This document shows positions 35,144 to 43,174 of a stretch of DNA of 64,000 nt, piece by piece. The DNA is taken from the NCBI GenBank assembly GCA_965225915.1, contig OZ245326.1:1798001-1862000 (forward strand), read 5' to 3'. A program made the position numbers and the translations under genes. The notes beneath the pieces are model-generated. The model was not told the origin of the DNA, did not search any database, and saw only the letters and a list, made by a program, of their open reading frames with translations. Within the stretch, counting starts at the first letter, position 1. Each line of letters begins with the position of its first letter. This stretch comes from JAAXHH01 sp965225915 (GTDB taxonomy: Bacteria > JAAXHH01).

Positions 35144-35230
35144 GCCGGGGTGGTGGAATTGGTAGACACAGGAGACTTAAAATCTCCCGGACCTCAATAG
35201 TCCGTGCCGGTTCGAGTCCGGCCCTCGGCA
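35144..35230 (+). tRNA. tRNA-Leu (anticodon UAA)
   Basis: An 87-base class II tRNA. The acceptor stem is GCCGGGG with CCTCGGC, the anticodon loop is CTTAAAA with anticodon TAA, a long variable arm follows, the T-loop is TTCGAGT, and the discriminator is A at 35230. CCA is not encoded. It reads Leu UUA and UUG codons. Confidence 0.95.
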
Positions 35231-35270
35231 TTCGGGGTCATGAACACACTGGTGAATGCTGGTATTTGCA

Positions 35271-35344
35271 GGGCGCTTAGCTCAGATGGTTAGAGTGCCA
35301 CGTTGACATCGTGGAGGTCAGTGGTTCGATCCCACTAGCGCCCA
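35271..35344 (+). tRNA. tRNA-Val (anticodon GAC)
   Basis: A 74-base tRNA. The acceptor stem is GGGCGCT with AGCGCCC, the anticodon stem CCACG/CGTGG encloses TTGACAT with anticodon GAC, and the T-loop is TTCGATC. The discriminator is A at 35344 and CCA is not encoded. It lies 40 bases after tRNA-Leu, probably on the same transcript. Confidence 0.95.
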
Positions 35345-35437
35345 TTCAAACATTATCACCGAACGCACAGCCCTCCGCGGGTACAGCCCAGCCTTTCGGT
35401 ATTCCCATACCCAAACACGTACGATTCCCGGTCCTCC

Positions 35438-36487
35438 ATGAAAATCACGGATATCAAGGCCGTCTACCCGGCATGGAAAAACAAAGGGACCGGCGCATGG
35501 CAAGAATACTACTGGCAGATCGTGGTCCGTGTCGAGACGGACACCGGGGTGGTGGGATACGGTTACGGCGGGGGCGGCGAACCGGGCAAAATGATCGTTA
35601 ACGGCCACTTGCGCGACGCGCTGATCGGCAGGGCGATCGACCATGTGGACGATATCCGCGATACATGGGACCATCTCTACTTCAAGTCCCTGCCTTACGG
35701 CCGCAACGGCATCGTGATCATGGCCCTGAGCGGTATCGACCTGGCTTTGTGGGACCTGCTTGGAAAGGCAGAAGGCAAGCCCGTATACGAACTGATCGGA
35801 GGACTGAAGAAGGAAAAGGTGCGCGCCTACGCGACAGGGGGCGATCCAGCCCGGGTCCGCGACCTGGGTTACACCGCCGTAAAGCGCTCCCACCAGTGGC
35901 GAACGGGCGCCGACTACGACACGGCCGAGGCTCAGGCGGTCCGGTGCCGGGAGGTGTTCGGCCGGGACGCGCTGCTCATGTTCGACTGCTACATGTCCTG
36001 GAACACCGTGGTTGCGCTACGGATGCGCGAACTCCTTGCCGGCTACGAGCCGTACTGGTTCGAGGATCTAATCACGCCCGACCATCGTGACGAGTTGGCC
36101 GATCTTCGGCCCCGACTGGCGCCCGTGCTCCTGGCCGGCGGCGAGCACGACTTCTCCCACCATGCTTTCGCCGCCATCGCCAGCGCCGGAGCCCTGGACC
36201 TATGGCAACCCGATATCACCTGGTGCGGCGGCATTACCGCGGGCCTGCGCATCCTGGACCTGGCCAGATCGCATAACGTACCCGTATGTCCCCATCGCGG
36301 CGGCGAGATATGGGGGTTGCACCTGGTCGCCGCCACGGACTGTATGGATCTTGCAGAGACTCACCCAGCCAGGTGGAGCGATCCGGAAAGCCTGGTCTGG
36401 CTCGACGAGCCGGTGGTAACCGGCGGCGAGATCGCGCCCCATGACCGGCCGGGATTCGGTGTCAAGCTGAAGTCGCCGTATGCTTAG
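35438..36487 (+). CDS. Enolase-superfamily enzyme (mandelate racemase/acid-sugar dehydratase type)
   Basis: A 349-residue protein with the MR/MLE capping domain (SGIDLALWDLLGKAEGKPVYEL) and barrel. Metal ligands are visible at MFDCYMSWN (Asp), WFEDL (Glu) and GGEHDFS (Glu). The C-terminal CPHRGGEIWGLHL places a His where sugar-acid dehydratases carry their catalytic His. The VKRSHQWR segment replaces the classical KxK. Dehydration of an aldonic or aldaric acid is the likely reaction. The length is slightly short for the family (about 380). It follows the two tRNA genes but is probably transcribed separately. Confidence 0.85.
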   Translation: MKITDIKAVYPAWKNKGTGAWQEYYWQIVVRVETDTGVVGYGYGGGGEPGKMIVNGHLRDALIGRAIDHVDDIRDTWDHLYFKSLPYGRNGIVIMALSGIDLALWDLLGKAEGKPVYELIGGLKKEKVRAYATGGDPARVRDLGYTAVKRSHQWRTGADYDTAEAQAVRCREVFGRDALLMFDCYMSWNTVVALRMRELLAGYEPYWFEDLITPDHRDELADLRPRLAPVLLAGGEHDFSHHAFAAIASAGALDLWQPDITWCGGITAGLRILDLARSHNVPVCPHRGGEIWGLHLVAATDCMDLAETHPARWSDPESLVWLDEPVVTGGEIAPHDRPGFGVKLKSPYA

Positions 36488-36565
36488 GAAGTGCATCCAC
36501 AGCCGAGGTACAATATAGGCACATTTCGGAATCTATATCGTTGAAATGAAGCGACTTATTGGATT

Positions 36566-36588
36566 AAATCCCCGGTTTTCGGGGATTT
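36566..36588 (+). terminator. Hairpin after the enolase-superfamily gene (weak terminator)
   Basis: Nine-base perfect stem AAATCCCCG / CGGGGATTT around GTTTT, 79 bases past the stop codon. The T-run is only three bases, so it may be a processing or stability hairpin instead of a terminator. Confidence 0.4.
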
Positions 36589-36743
36589 GACGCCGGATCA
36601 TATCCGGCTTGTTGATGCATCGGCAAGGACCGCGTCCTGTACCTGCAGCACAGCGGCGCAAAAATCGAAAGGAGGGTTTATGATATCTATACCACGGAGG
36701 TGTGTCTACTGATCTGATCAGTTGACATGCCTCCAGACGTGAG

Positions 36744-36782
36744 CCGGGCGCCTTGTCTAGTGCGAGGCGTCCGGTTTTTTTG
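36744..36782 (+). terminator. Intrinsic terminator (attenuator candidate) ahead of the DHODH-like gene
   Basis: CCGGGCGCCT at 36744-36753 pairs with AGGCGTCCGG at 36765-36774 (one G-T wobble) and is followed by eight T residues. It is 118 bases before the start codon at 36901, so a transcript entering from upstream would stop here. Confidence 0.8.
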
Positions 36783-36900
36783 TGCTTGCGCCTCGAACCG
36801 GGCGGGTGTAACCGTGAAGTACTTGAGTGCAAGTTCATTGGCGATTGCTCGTGGACGGCGCACCTACCGGACCACCACTTTCTTAAACTCGCACGGTCCC

Positions 36901-38001
36901 ATGTCTCTCTACCGCTACCTTCGCCCCTTTTTATTCAGCCTGGACCCCGAGTGGATTCATCGCGTCACGCTGTCCGCAGTCGGCGCGGCGGGACGCGTTC
37001 CGCCCGTGCGAGGCCTTATCCGCAGCCTGTTCACCGTGGATGACCCGCGGCTCAGGGTCGAAGCTGGAGGACTTGCCTTTCCCAATCCGGTCGGTCTTGC
37101 CGCCGGGTTCGACAAGAACGGCGTCGCCATGGAAGGACTCGCGGCGGCCGGTTTCGGATTCGTGGAGGTTGGCTCGGTATCGGCGTACCCGTCGTCGGGG
37201 AATCCCGATCGGCCCAGGCTGTTCCGGGTGCCGAAGGATGATGCGATCGTGGTCTTTTACGGGGTGCCCAACGACGGCGCTGAAGCGGTGGCGCGCCGGT
37301 TCGCATCCACCAGGCTGCCCGTCCCCCTCGGCATCAATCTCGTCGAAACGAACACCGGAAGCCCGGCGGACGAGGACGAGGTGGTGGAAGAACTGATCAC
37401 GGCCATGGGTCCCTTTCTCGGTCTAGCCGACTACGTAACGCTCAATCTGAACTGTCCCAATACCACATTGGGACGAAGTCCCTTCGACAATCCGGACACC
37501 TTGCGGTCGTTGCTCGAAGGATACGCACAGTACGAGGCTATGCCACCCACGTTTCTCAAGGTAGTGCCCACAACCGATCCCGGTACAATAGAGGGGACGC
37601 TCGCGGCCATCGATCCCTTCCCGTTCGTAAAAGGCGTAGTTTTCGGCCTGCCTACGGGAAAACCCTATGACAACCTGAAAACCCCAGCGCAGGTACTCGA
37701 CGGCATGCCCGGCACGCTCTGCGGCAGGCCCACCCGGGAGATGATCAACGCGTCCATCAGGGCCTGGTTTGGCCGAATGGATCGCGGCCGTCACGTGATC
37801 GTGGGCACCGGGGGCGTATTTACCGCGGAAGACGTTTATGAAAAGATCCGCATGGGCGCAACCCTGGTCCAACTGTACACGGCCCTCGTCTACCACGGAC
37901 CGGGCCTGGTGAAGCGCATCAACCGGGGCCTGTGCCGCCTCATGACCCGGGATGGCCTGGGTCGGATTTCCGATGCCGTGGGTGCTGACATTCCTTCCTA
38001 A
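36901..38001 (+). CDS. Dihydroorotate dehydrogenase-like flavoprotein (class 2 shape, atypical site)
   Basis: A 366-residue FMN barrel with the class 2 layout: N-terminal helices (SLYRYLRPFLFSLDPEWIHR), FPNPVGLAAGFDKNG, GFGFVEVGSVSAYPSSGNPDRPR, GRPTREMI, VIVGTGGVFTAEDVYEKI and LVQLYTALVYHGPGLVKRI. Two key places differ from PyrD. The base motif reads NLNCPNTT, with Cys where class 2 enzymes have Ser. The segment that should read TNTT, contacting orotate, reads VFGLPTGKP. It may be a divergent quinone-linked DHODH or a paralogue using another substrate. ATG at 36901 aligns with the family start; the longer frame from 36727 runs through the terminator. Confidence 0.75.
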   Translation: MSLYRYLRPFLFSLDPEWIHRVTLSAVGAAGRVPPVRGLIRSLFTVDDPRLRVEAGGLAFPNPVGLAAGFDKNGVAMEGLAAAGFGFVEVGSVSAYPSSGNPDRPRLFRVPKDDAIVVFYGVPNDGAEAVARRFASTRLPVPLGINLVETNTGSPADEDEVVEELITAMGPFLGLADYVTLNLNCPNTTLGRSPFDNPDTLRSLLEGYAQYEAMPPTFLKVVPTTDPGTIEGTLAAIDPFPFVKGVVFGLPTGKPYDNLKTPAQVLDGMPGTLCGRPTREMINASIRAWFGRMDRGRHVIVGTGGVFTAEDVYEKIRMGATLVQLYTALVYHGPGLVKRINRGLCRLMTRDGLGRISDAVGADIPS

Positions 38002-39158
38002 AACGTGCCTTCCACGCTGAGCGTCGCGCCACCGGAATCCTCTTTGCGGACCGTGGACGAACGGATCCGCTCCTGGAGTTTTTCGTAATACAGCGCTTCG
38101 TCCACCGGTAGGTCGACCCAGTCATCCTGCCAGGCCGACAGCAGCATGGCGTTGGCCAGTTCCACGCCCCTGATGCCTTCGACCCCCGGCGCAATCAGCG
38201 GAGTTCCGTTCAGGATCGCGCCTACCCAGTCCCTGGTGATACCGCGATGTTCCTCGCCGCCGGCCTGGAACGGGATCTCGCATTTCCAGATCTCCGGGCT
38301 CCCGAATCCACCTTTCCACTCTTTATTGAAGATGTGAGCAGGCGTTCGATTGCGCCAGAAGGTGATCCTGCCTTCTTCCATGACCACCTTTCCGTTGTCG
38401 CCCGTGATTTCCATGCGGTTTGTGCCGGGAGATTCGCCCGTGGTCGTAATGAATACGCCCGTGGCGCCGTTCTCGTATTCGGCGTAGGCTGTCACGTCGT
38501 CTTCCACCTCGATGTCGTGGTATTTCCCGAAACCGCAGAACGCCCGTATGCGCACCGGCATGCCGCAGATCCACTGCCAGAGATCGAGGTTGTGGGGGCA
38601 CTGGTTGGCGAGTACGCCGCCGCCTTCGCCGGACCACGTGGCGCGCCAGCCGCCGGAGTCGTAATAGCTCTGCGCACGGAACCAGTTGGTGATGATGTAG
38701 TTCGTACGGCGCAGTTCGCCCAGCTCGCCGGATTCGACCAGTTCCTTGAGTTTACGGTGTTCTCCAAGGGTCCGCTGGTTGAACATCAGGCCGAAGACGA
38801 GGCCGCTTTCTTCGGCCGCCGCGTTCATTTCCCGCACCTGCCTGGTATACACGCCGGCCGGTTTTTCACAGAGGACATGGAGGTCCCGGGAAAAGGCCTT
38901 GATCGCCAGCGGCGGGTGATCGTAGTGGGGCGTTGCGATGATCACGGCGTCGATCCCCTTCGACTGCAGCAGTTCGTCCGCGTCTACGTATGCCTCGACG
39001 CCTTCGCCGGTCCGCGACTTTGCACGGTCCAGTTGATCCGGATTGACATCGCAGACGGCCTTCAGCACCGCGCCGGGTATTTCGTTTCCGGCCAAGTAGT
39101 CGATGTGGTGGTTTCCCATGTTTCCGACACCGATGATACCGATGCGTACGACGTCCAT
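37998..39158 (-). CDS. Gfo/Idh/MocA family NAD(P)-dependent oxidoreductase
   Basis: A 386-residue sugar or inositol dehydrogenase-like protein. The Rossmann motif GIIGVGNMGNHH is at the N-terminus, HVLCEKPAGVY carries the family EKP Lys, and the C-terminal domain includes GGVLANQCPHNLDLWQW with the catalytic-region His. GGAG precedes the ATG. Its end overlaps the convergent DHODH-like gene by 4 bases. A dioxygenase gene lies just upstream on the same strand. The substrate is unknown; such enzymes oxidise cyclitols or sugar acids. Confidence 0.92.
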   Translation of the reverse strand: MDVVRIGIIGVGNMGNHHIDYLAGNEIPGAVLKAVCDVNPDQLDRAKSRTGEGVEAYVDADELLQSKGIDAVIIATPHYDHPPLAIKAFSRDLHVLCEKPAGVYTRQVREMNAAAEESGLVFGLMFNQRTLGEHRKLKELVESGELGELRRTNYIITNWFRAQSYYDSGGWRATWSGEGGGVLANQCPHNLDLWQWICGMPVRIRAFCGFGKYHDIEVEDDVTAYAEYENGATGVFITTTGESPGTNRMEITGDNGKVVMEEGRITFWRNRTPAHIFNKEWKGGFGSPEIWKCEIPFQAGGEEHRGITRDWVGAILNGTPLIAPGVEGIRGVELANAMLLSAWQDDWVDLPVDEALYYEKLQERIRSSTVRKEDSGGATLSVEGTF

Positions 39159-39200
39159 TGATCACTCCTTCCAGCGCCACCGGCCCGCCTGGAATATCGC

Positions 39201-40064
39201 TTACCCGGCGAGGGCGGCCAACTTTCCGTTTCTCATCACGAAGGGGAAATGCTCGCCCGCCTGGTTCATGGGCGCTCCGTCCGGCAAGTCGACAAAGGCC
39301 TTCATAACGTGTTGTCCCGAGGCGACGAAGCGGGATTCGCCGGTCATGTAGTGCATGGCGATGGCGCGCCTCGGCAGTTGAGACCGGTTGAAGGGCGAAC
39401 CGTGCCAGGTCAGCGAGTGGTGGAACGAAACCTCCCCGGCCTTCACCGGCCACGGACGGGGTTCCACGATTGTAGTCCCGCCATCGCCTGGCGGCGTGAA
39501 GCCTTCGATCTGTCCAAAGTCCTCGGCCTGCTTCAGATGGGCCTGCGTACGCAGGAATTCGATCTGGTTACCCCACCTGTGGCTGCCCGGCGTCATCCAC
39601 ATGCACCCGTTCTCCACCGTCGCGTCGTCGAGGGCAACCCAGGCGGATACCGGGGTCATGGGACGGATGATCGGCCACAGAGGCGCGTCCTGATGCCAGC
39701 TGGTGACGCCGCCGTAACCCGCCGGCTTGTACTGGATCTGGTCGTGCCAGACCATCAGTTCATTGGCTTCCGTAAGCCGACTGATGGCTTCGACGATGAC
39801 GGGATGGTGGGTCAAGCGGTGGTACGCGTCCGATACTTCCCAGATATTCACGATCTGCCAGACGCATCGCTCCGGTTCGCGCTCGCGGACCATGTTGTGA
39901 AACAGGACAGGCCTCGGTCCTCCCTCGGGGAAACCCTCCGGTCCGGTATCGAGAACGCGCTGAAGTTCGTCCCTCAGTTCCTGAACCTCCGCGTCGTCCA
40001 GGACGCAGCCCCCGTTGAGAAAACCGTTACGGTGAAAATCAGCTACCTGTTCATGGGTCAGCAT
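39201..40064 (-). CDS. Phytanoyl-CoA dioxygenase family protein
   Basis: A 287-residue Fe(II)/2-oxoglutarate oxygenase. The iron ligands are WHQD (His124, Asp126) and His221 in HSLTWHGSP, followed by the PRRAIAMHYM segment that carries the 2-oxoglutarate-binding Arg. It is transcribed just ahead of the Gfo/Idh oxidoreductase, a pairing that suggests oxidation of a shared small substrate. It is only distantly similar to the dioxygenase at 13195-13986. Confidence 0.88.
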   Translation of the reverse strand: MLTHEQVADFHRNGFLNGGCVLDDAEVQELRDELQRVLDTGPEGFPEGGPRPVLFHNMVREREPERCVWQIVNIWEVSDAYHRLTHHPVIVEAISRLTEANELMVWHDQIQYKPAGYGGVTSWHQDAPLWPIIRPMTPVSAWVALDDATVENGCMWMTPGSHRWGNQIEFLRTQAHLKQAEDFGQIEGFTPPGDGGTTIVEPRPWPVKAGEVSFHHSLTWHGSPFNRSQLPRRAIAMHYMTGESRFVASGQHVMKAFVDLPDGAPMNQAGEHFPFVMRNGKLAALAG

Positions 40065-40137
40065 GGCTTGTACCTTTACCGGATAAAATCGTCAAGTGTT
40101 CTTCAAAATCAGAACCGGGGCCTGGCTGCTTGCAGGG

Positions 40138-40884
40138 TTAATCGTCCCTGATCAACGAAACACGCAACCCGTCCCTCTGCTCGAAGGCTGCGTCAAACAA
40201 ATCCTGGTCTACACCCGTCCATGTTTCCGATGCCGCCTTCAGCGCCTTAAGGGCTTGGTCCCTGATGAAAAGGAAGGACAGGCTGGAACCACTTACGAGA
40301 TAGACGGCCTGGGAGACATCGCCATCAATGCTTATCCGGATCAAACGATCGCCGTAAACCGACCATTTCCCCAGGCCTCCCGTGTCGTCCAAGTAAGTAG
40401 CATCGGAATTGAATCGGATGAGACGCAATCCGGCCAGATCGAGGGCGTACTCTACGCGGTTCACGAATTCCCGGGCATTGCTTTCCAACAATGCGGGATC
40501 GACTTCGGTCTCTTTTAATTCGCTTCGGATCCGGTCCGCTGTATCGTCAGCGATATCGTTTCGCGATAGCCGCCATGTTCCCACCAGTTCCGGATCGGGT
40601 GCGACGGGGCGCGACGCGGTCACACCAGCCTCCTCGGCTTCCTTCTCTATAGCAGATCGTACCTGGTCCAGTTGCCGGTCGATCCGGTCAAACCGGCTCT
40701 CATGCCCACCCAGCCGATTCCTGACCTGTGTCAGTTGCCATTCGATCTGGGTGAGTTTAACCATGATCTGGCTCATCCGGAAGTCAATGGACTGATCATC
40801 CGCTACGGTCCGGTCCCATCCTGCGAAAACCGCAATGAAGGAAACCATCACCAATGACAGGACTATGACGTGCCATCGACGCAT
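40138..40884 (-). CDS. Membrane-anchored coiled-coil protein of unknown function
   Basis: A 248-residue protein starting at 40884 behind AAAGAGG. It has an N-terminal membrane helix (VIVLSLVMVSFIAVFAGW), a heptad-rich coiled coil (IMVKLTQIEWQLTQVRNRL to LDQVRSAIEKEAEEAG) and a C-terminal domain starting LVGTWRLSRND, with GGLGKWSVYGDRLIRI, that looks like a lipocalin-like 'amount-to-response' beta domain. It should face the periplasm. It is divergent from htpG, sharing the 287-base intergenic region. I do not recognise the family. Confidence 0.7.
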   Translation of the reverse strand: MRRWHVIVLSLVMVSFIAVFAGWDRTVADDQSIDFRMSQIMVKLTQIEWQLTQVRNRLGGHESRFDRIDRQLDQVRSAIEKEAEEAGVTASRPVAPDPELVGTWRLSRNDIADDTADRIRSELKETEVDPALLESNAREFVNRVEYALDLAGLRLIRFNSDATYLDDTGGLGKWSVYGDRLIRISIDGDVSQAVYLVSGSSLSFLFIRDQALKALKAASETWTGVDQDLFDAAFEQRDGLRVSLIRDD

Positions 40885-40971
40885 CTTAAACCTCTTTCGT
40901 GTGGTATGGCGGGTTAACAATTTACCTACACGCAGGCCGTCGCCAAAGCCTTTTTTGGAAGAACCCCCGTG

Positions 40972-41000
40972 TTGACATTCCCGGTGGATTTTCCTATAAT
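40972..41000 (+). promoter_or_regulatory. Perfect consensus sigma70 promoter of htpG
   Basis: TTGACA at 40972-40977 and TATAAT at 40995-41000, separated by exactly 17 bases, match the consensus in all twelve positions. RNA should start near 41007, giving a leader of about 165 bases before the htpG ATG at 41172. No CIRCE element was seen. Confidence 0.85.
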
Positions 41001-41005
41001 ACCCA

Positions 41006-41053
41006 TGTTGTCCCGTCCGGCGGGAGCATACGGAAACCCGGTATGAGACAACA
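41006..41053 (+). promoter_or_regulatory. Foldable htpG leader (three-way-junction-like)
   Basis: At the predicted 5' end, TGTTGTC (41006-41012) can pair with GACAACA (41047-41053), enclosing two hairpins: TCCCG/CGGGA (41011-41025) and CATAC/GTATG (41027-41045). The outer and first inner stems share two bases. A further hairpin GGGAG/CTCCC (41130-41146) lies 25 bases before the start codon. This may be a regulatory leader; no known family was recognised. Confidence 0.4.
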
Positions 41054-41171
41054 CTTTTTCGAACAGGAATACAAACAGAACGGCTTGTATCCAGGCACGA
41101 ATTTACAACCTGGGGCTGCCAAATCTCAGGGGAGGTAGCTTCTCCCTTGCTTATTGAAGAAAGGTCAAACG

Positions 41172-43100
41172 ATGTCCGAGGCACCGACCGCACCCACCGA
41201 AACGATGGAATTCAAGAGCGAGTTGCGTCAGATCCTTCAATTGATTACTCATTCGCTTTATTCCCACAAGGAGATCTTCCTGCGCGAGTTGATCAGCAAT
41301 GCCAGTGACGCGATCAACAAGATTCGTTTCAATTCCATCAACAACAGCGACCTGCTGGACGGCGACAGCGACTGGAAGATCAAGCTGATCGCCGACAAGG
41401 ACAAGAATACCCTGACGGTTTCCGACAACGGCACCGGGATGTCCCGCGAAACCATCATCGATCAACTGGGTACCATCGCGAAGTCCGGCACCAGGGCGTT
41501 CCTCGAGACCCTGCAGCAGGCCGACGATGCCAGCCGTCCCGAGCTGATCGGCCAGTTCGGCGTGGGATTCTACTCGTCGTTCATGGTGGCCGACCGGGTT
41601 ACAGTGGCCTCCCGCCTGGCAGGCGACCCGAGGGAACAGGGCGTCAGGTGGGTTTCTGCGGGGCAGGGCGAGTTTACCGTGAAGACCGTGGAGAAAGAGA
41701 CCCACGGCACCGACGTCACGCTCCACCTCAAGGAGGACGAGAAGGAATTTCTCGAGGAATGGCGGCTCCGGCAGGTCGTTAAGGAGTTCTCCGATTTCAT
41801 CGAGTACCCGGTCGTCATGGACGTGGAACGGAACGAACCGGTCGAGGGGGAAGACGACAAAACGGAGGCGGTGATCCGTGAAGAGACGCTCAATTCCATG
41901 AAGGCGGTCTGGCTGCGGTCGAAAGACGAGATCGAAGAAGAGGAATACAATGCCTTCTACCGTCAGATTTCCAACGATTACGGCGATCCGGCCAAGGTGA
42001 TCCACTACACGGCCGAGGGACTCACCGAATTCAAGGTGCTGCTCTTCATACCGGCGAAGCGGCCCTTCGACATGATGTTCGGCGACCCCAAGGTCGGACC
42101 CAGGCTCTACGTGCAGCGGGTACAGATCATGGAGCACTGTGAAGAACTGCTGCCGCCCTACCTGCGTTTCATCAAGGGCGTGGTGGACTGCTCCGACCTG
42201 CCCCTGAACGTCTCCCGGGAGATTCTGCAGCAGAATCCCATACTCGACCGCATCCGGAAGAACCTGGTCAAGCGCGTCTTCTCGGTACTGGAAGAGATGA
42301 AAAAGGACGAGTTCGACAAGTACGTGGATTTCTTCAAAGAGCTGGGCATGATCCTCAAAGAAGGGATGGCGCAGGATTTCGAGAACCGGGACACCCTCAC
42401 CTCCCTCGCCGTATACGAATCCATGAACACCGAAGCCGGGAAATTCATCACCATCGATGACTACGTCGACCAGATGCCACCCGACCAGGAGGAGATCTAC
42501 TACCTGATCGGCGAGCACCGCGGCATGCTGGAAAGAACGCCCTACCTGGAGGTCTTCCGGGACCGCGGCTGGAACGTCCTCTTCATGACCGATCCCATCG
42601 ACGAATTCGTCATGTCGTCGGTGACCGAGTACCGTGAGAAGACGTACAAGGCGGCCAACAAGGGTGATATCACGGCCGACGAATCCTCCAAGGCCAGGGC
42701 GGAGGACGATGAAAAGACCTTCAAGGCCTTGATCGAAACCCTGAAGGGCAAGATCGCGGAGGTGCAGGATGTCCGGTTGTCGACGCGCCTCAAGGAAAGC
42801 GCGTCCTGCCTGGTGGCCGACGAGGGCGCCATGAGCGCAAACATGGAACGGCTCATGCAGCGCATGGGCGAAGGAGAGGCGCACCAATCCAAGCGCATCC
42901 TGGAACTCAACGCCGGACATCCCGTCGTCCAGGGACTGCAGAAGCTGCACGACAGCGACAGCGGAGACGCCCGCGTCGAATCCATAGGGCGCTTACTCTA
43001 CGAACAGGCCGTGGTCGCCGAAGGATCCAAGCTCGACGATCCCGTGGGTTTCGCCAGCCGAATCAACGATCTGCTCGTCAAGGAACTGATCCGAATCTAA
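41172..43100 (+). CDS. htpG: Hsp90-family molecular chaperone
   Basis: A 642-residue HtpG. The N-terminal ATPase has HKEIFLRELISNASDA, VSDNGTGM and IGQFGVGFYSSFMVAD; the middle domain has VQIMEHCEELLPPYLRF and SREILQQNPILDRI; the C-terminal dimerisation domain follows. It folds or holds client proteins in the cytoplasm under stress. The ATG at 41172 aligns with family starts and has GAAAGG upstream; a TTG six codons earlier is less likely. A consensus promoter drives it. A hairpin TGCCGGG/CCCGGCA lies at 43105-43140 after the stop but lacks a T-run. Confidence 0.97.
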   Translation: MSEAPTAPTETMEFKSELRQILQLITHSLYSHKEIFLRELISNASDAINKIRFNSINNSDLLDGDSDWKIKLIADKDKNTLTVSDNGTGMSRETIIDQLGTIAKSGTRAFLETLQQADDASRPELIGQFGVGFYSSFMVADRVTVASRLAGDPREQGVRWVSAGQGEFTVKTVEKETHGTDVTLHLKEDEKEFLEEWRLRQVVKEFSDFIEYPVVMDVERNEPVEGEDDKTEAVIREETLNSMKAVWLRSKDEIEEEEYNAFYRQISNDYGDPAKVIHYTAEGLTEFKVLLFIPAKRPFDMMFGDPKVGPRLYVQRVQIMEHCEELLPPYLRFIKGVVDCSDLPLNVSREILQQNPILDRIRKNLVKRVFSVLEEMKKDEFDKYVDFFKELGMILKEGMAQDFENRDTLTSLAVYESMNTEAGKFITIDDYVDQMPPDQEEIYYLIGEHRGMLERTPYLEVFRDRGWNVLFMTDPIDEFVMSSVTEYREKTYKAANKGDITADESSKARAEDDEKTFKALIETLKGKIAEVQDVRLSTRLKESASCLVADEGAMSANMERLMQRMGEGEAHQSKRILELNAGHPVVQGLQKLHDSDSGDARVESIGRLLYEQAVVAEGSKLDDPVGFASRINDLLVKELIRI

Positions 43101-43174
43101 CCCGTGCCGGGAAACGGGCCGACCGTGTTTCAACCCGGCAGGAATCAGGAAGTATCGCCAAACCACCGTCCACT

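Larger units (their letters stand above)
36540..36782 (+). ncRNA. Structured non-coding region with serial hairpins, candidate RNA or leader
   Basis: The 413-base gap between the enolase-superfamily gene and the DHODH-like gene has no coding frame with an RBS, but holds a run of perfect or near-perfect hairpins. These are AAATCCCCG/CGGGGATTT (36566-36588), GCCGGAT/ATCCGGC with a 3-base loop (36592-36608), AGGAC/GTCCT (36626-36638), and a long stem GGAGGTGTGTC with GACATGCCTCC that encloses CTGATC/GATCAG. A strong intrinsic terminator ends it at 36744-36782. It could be a free-standing small RNA or a transcription attenuator for the downstream gene. Several GGA triplets lie in loops or single strands. 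No known RNA family was recognised. Confidence 0.5.

Noticed and set aside
35144..35344. tRNA pair as a site-specific integration point for the AT-rich block
   Set aside because: No integrase gene and no second copy of either tRNA 3' end were seen nearby, so only compositional evidence remains.
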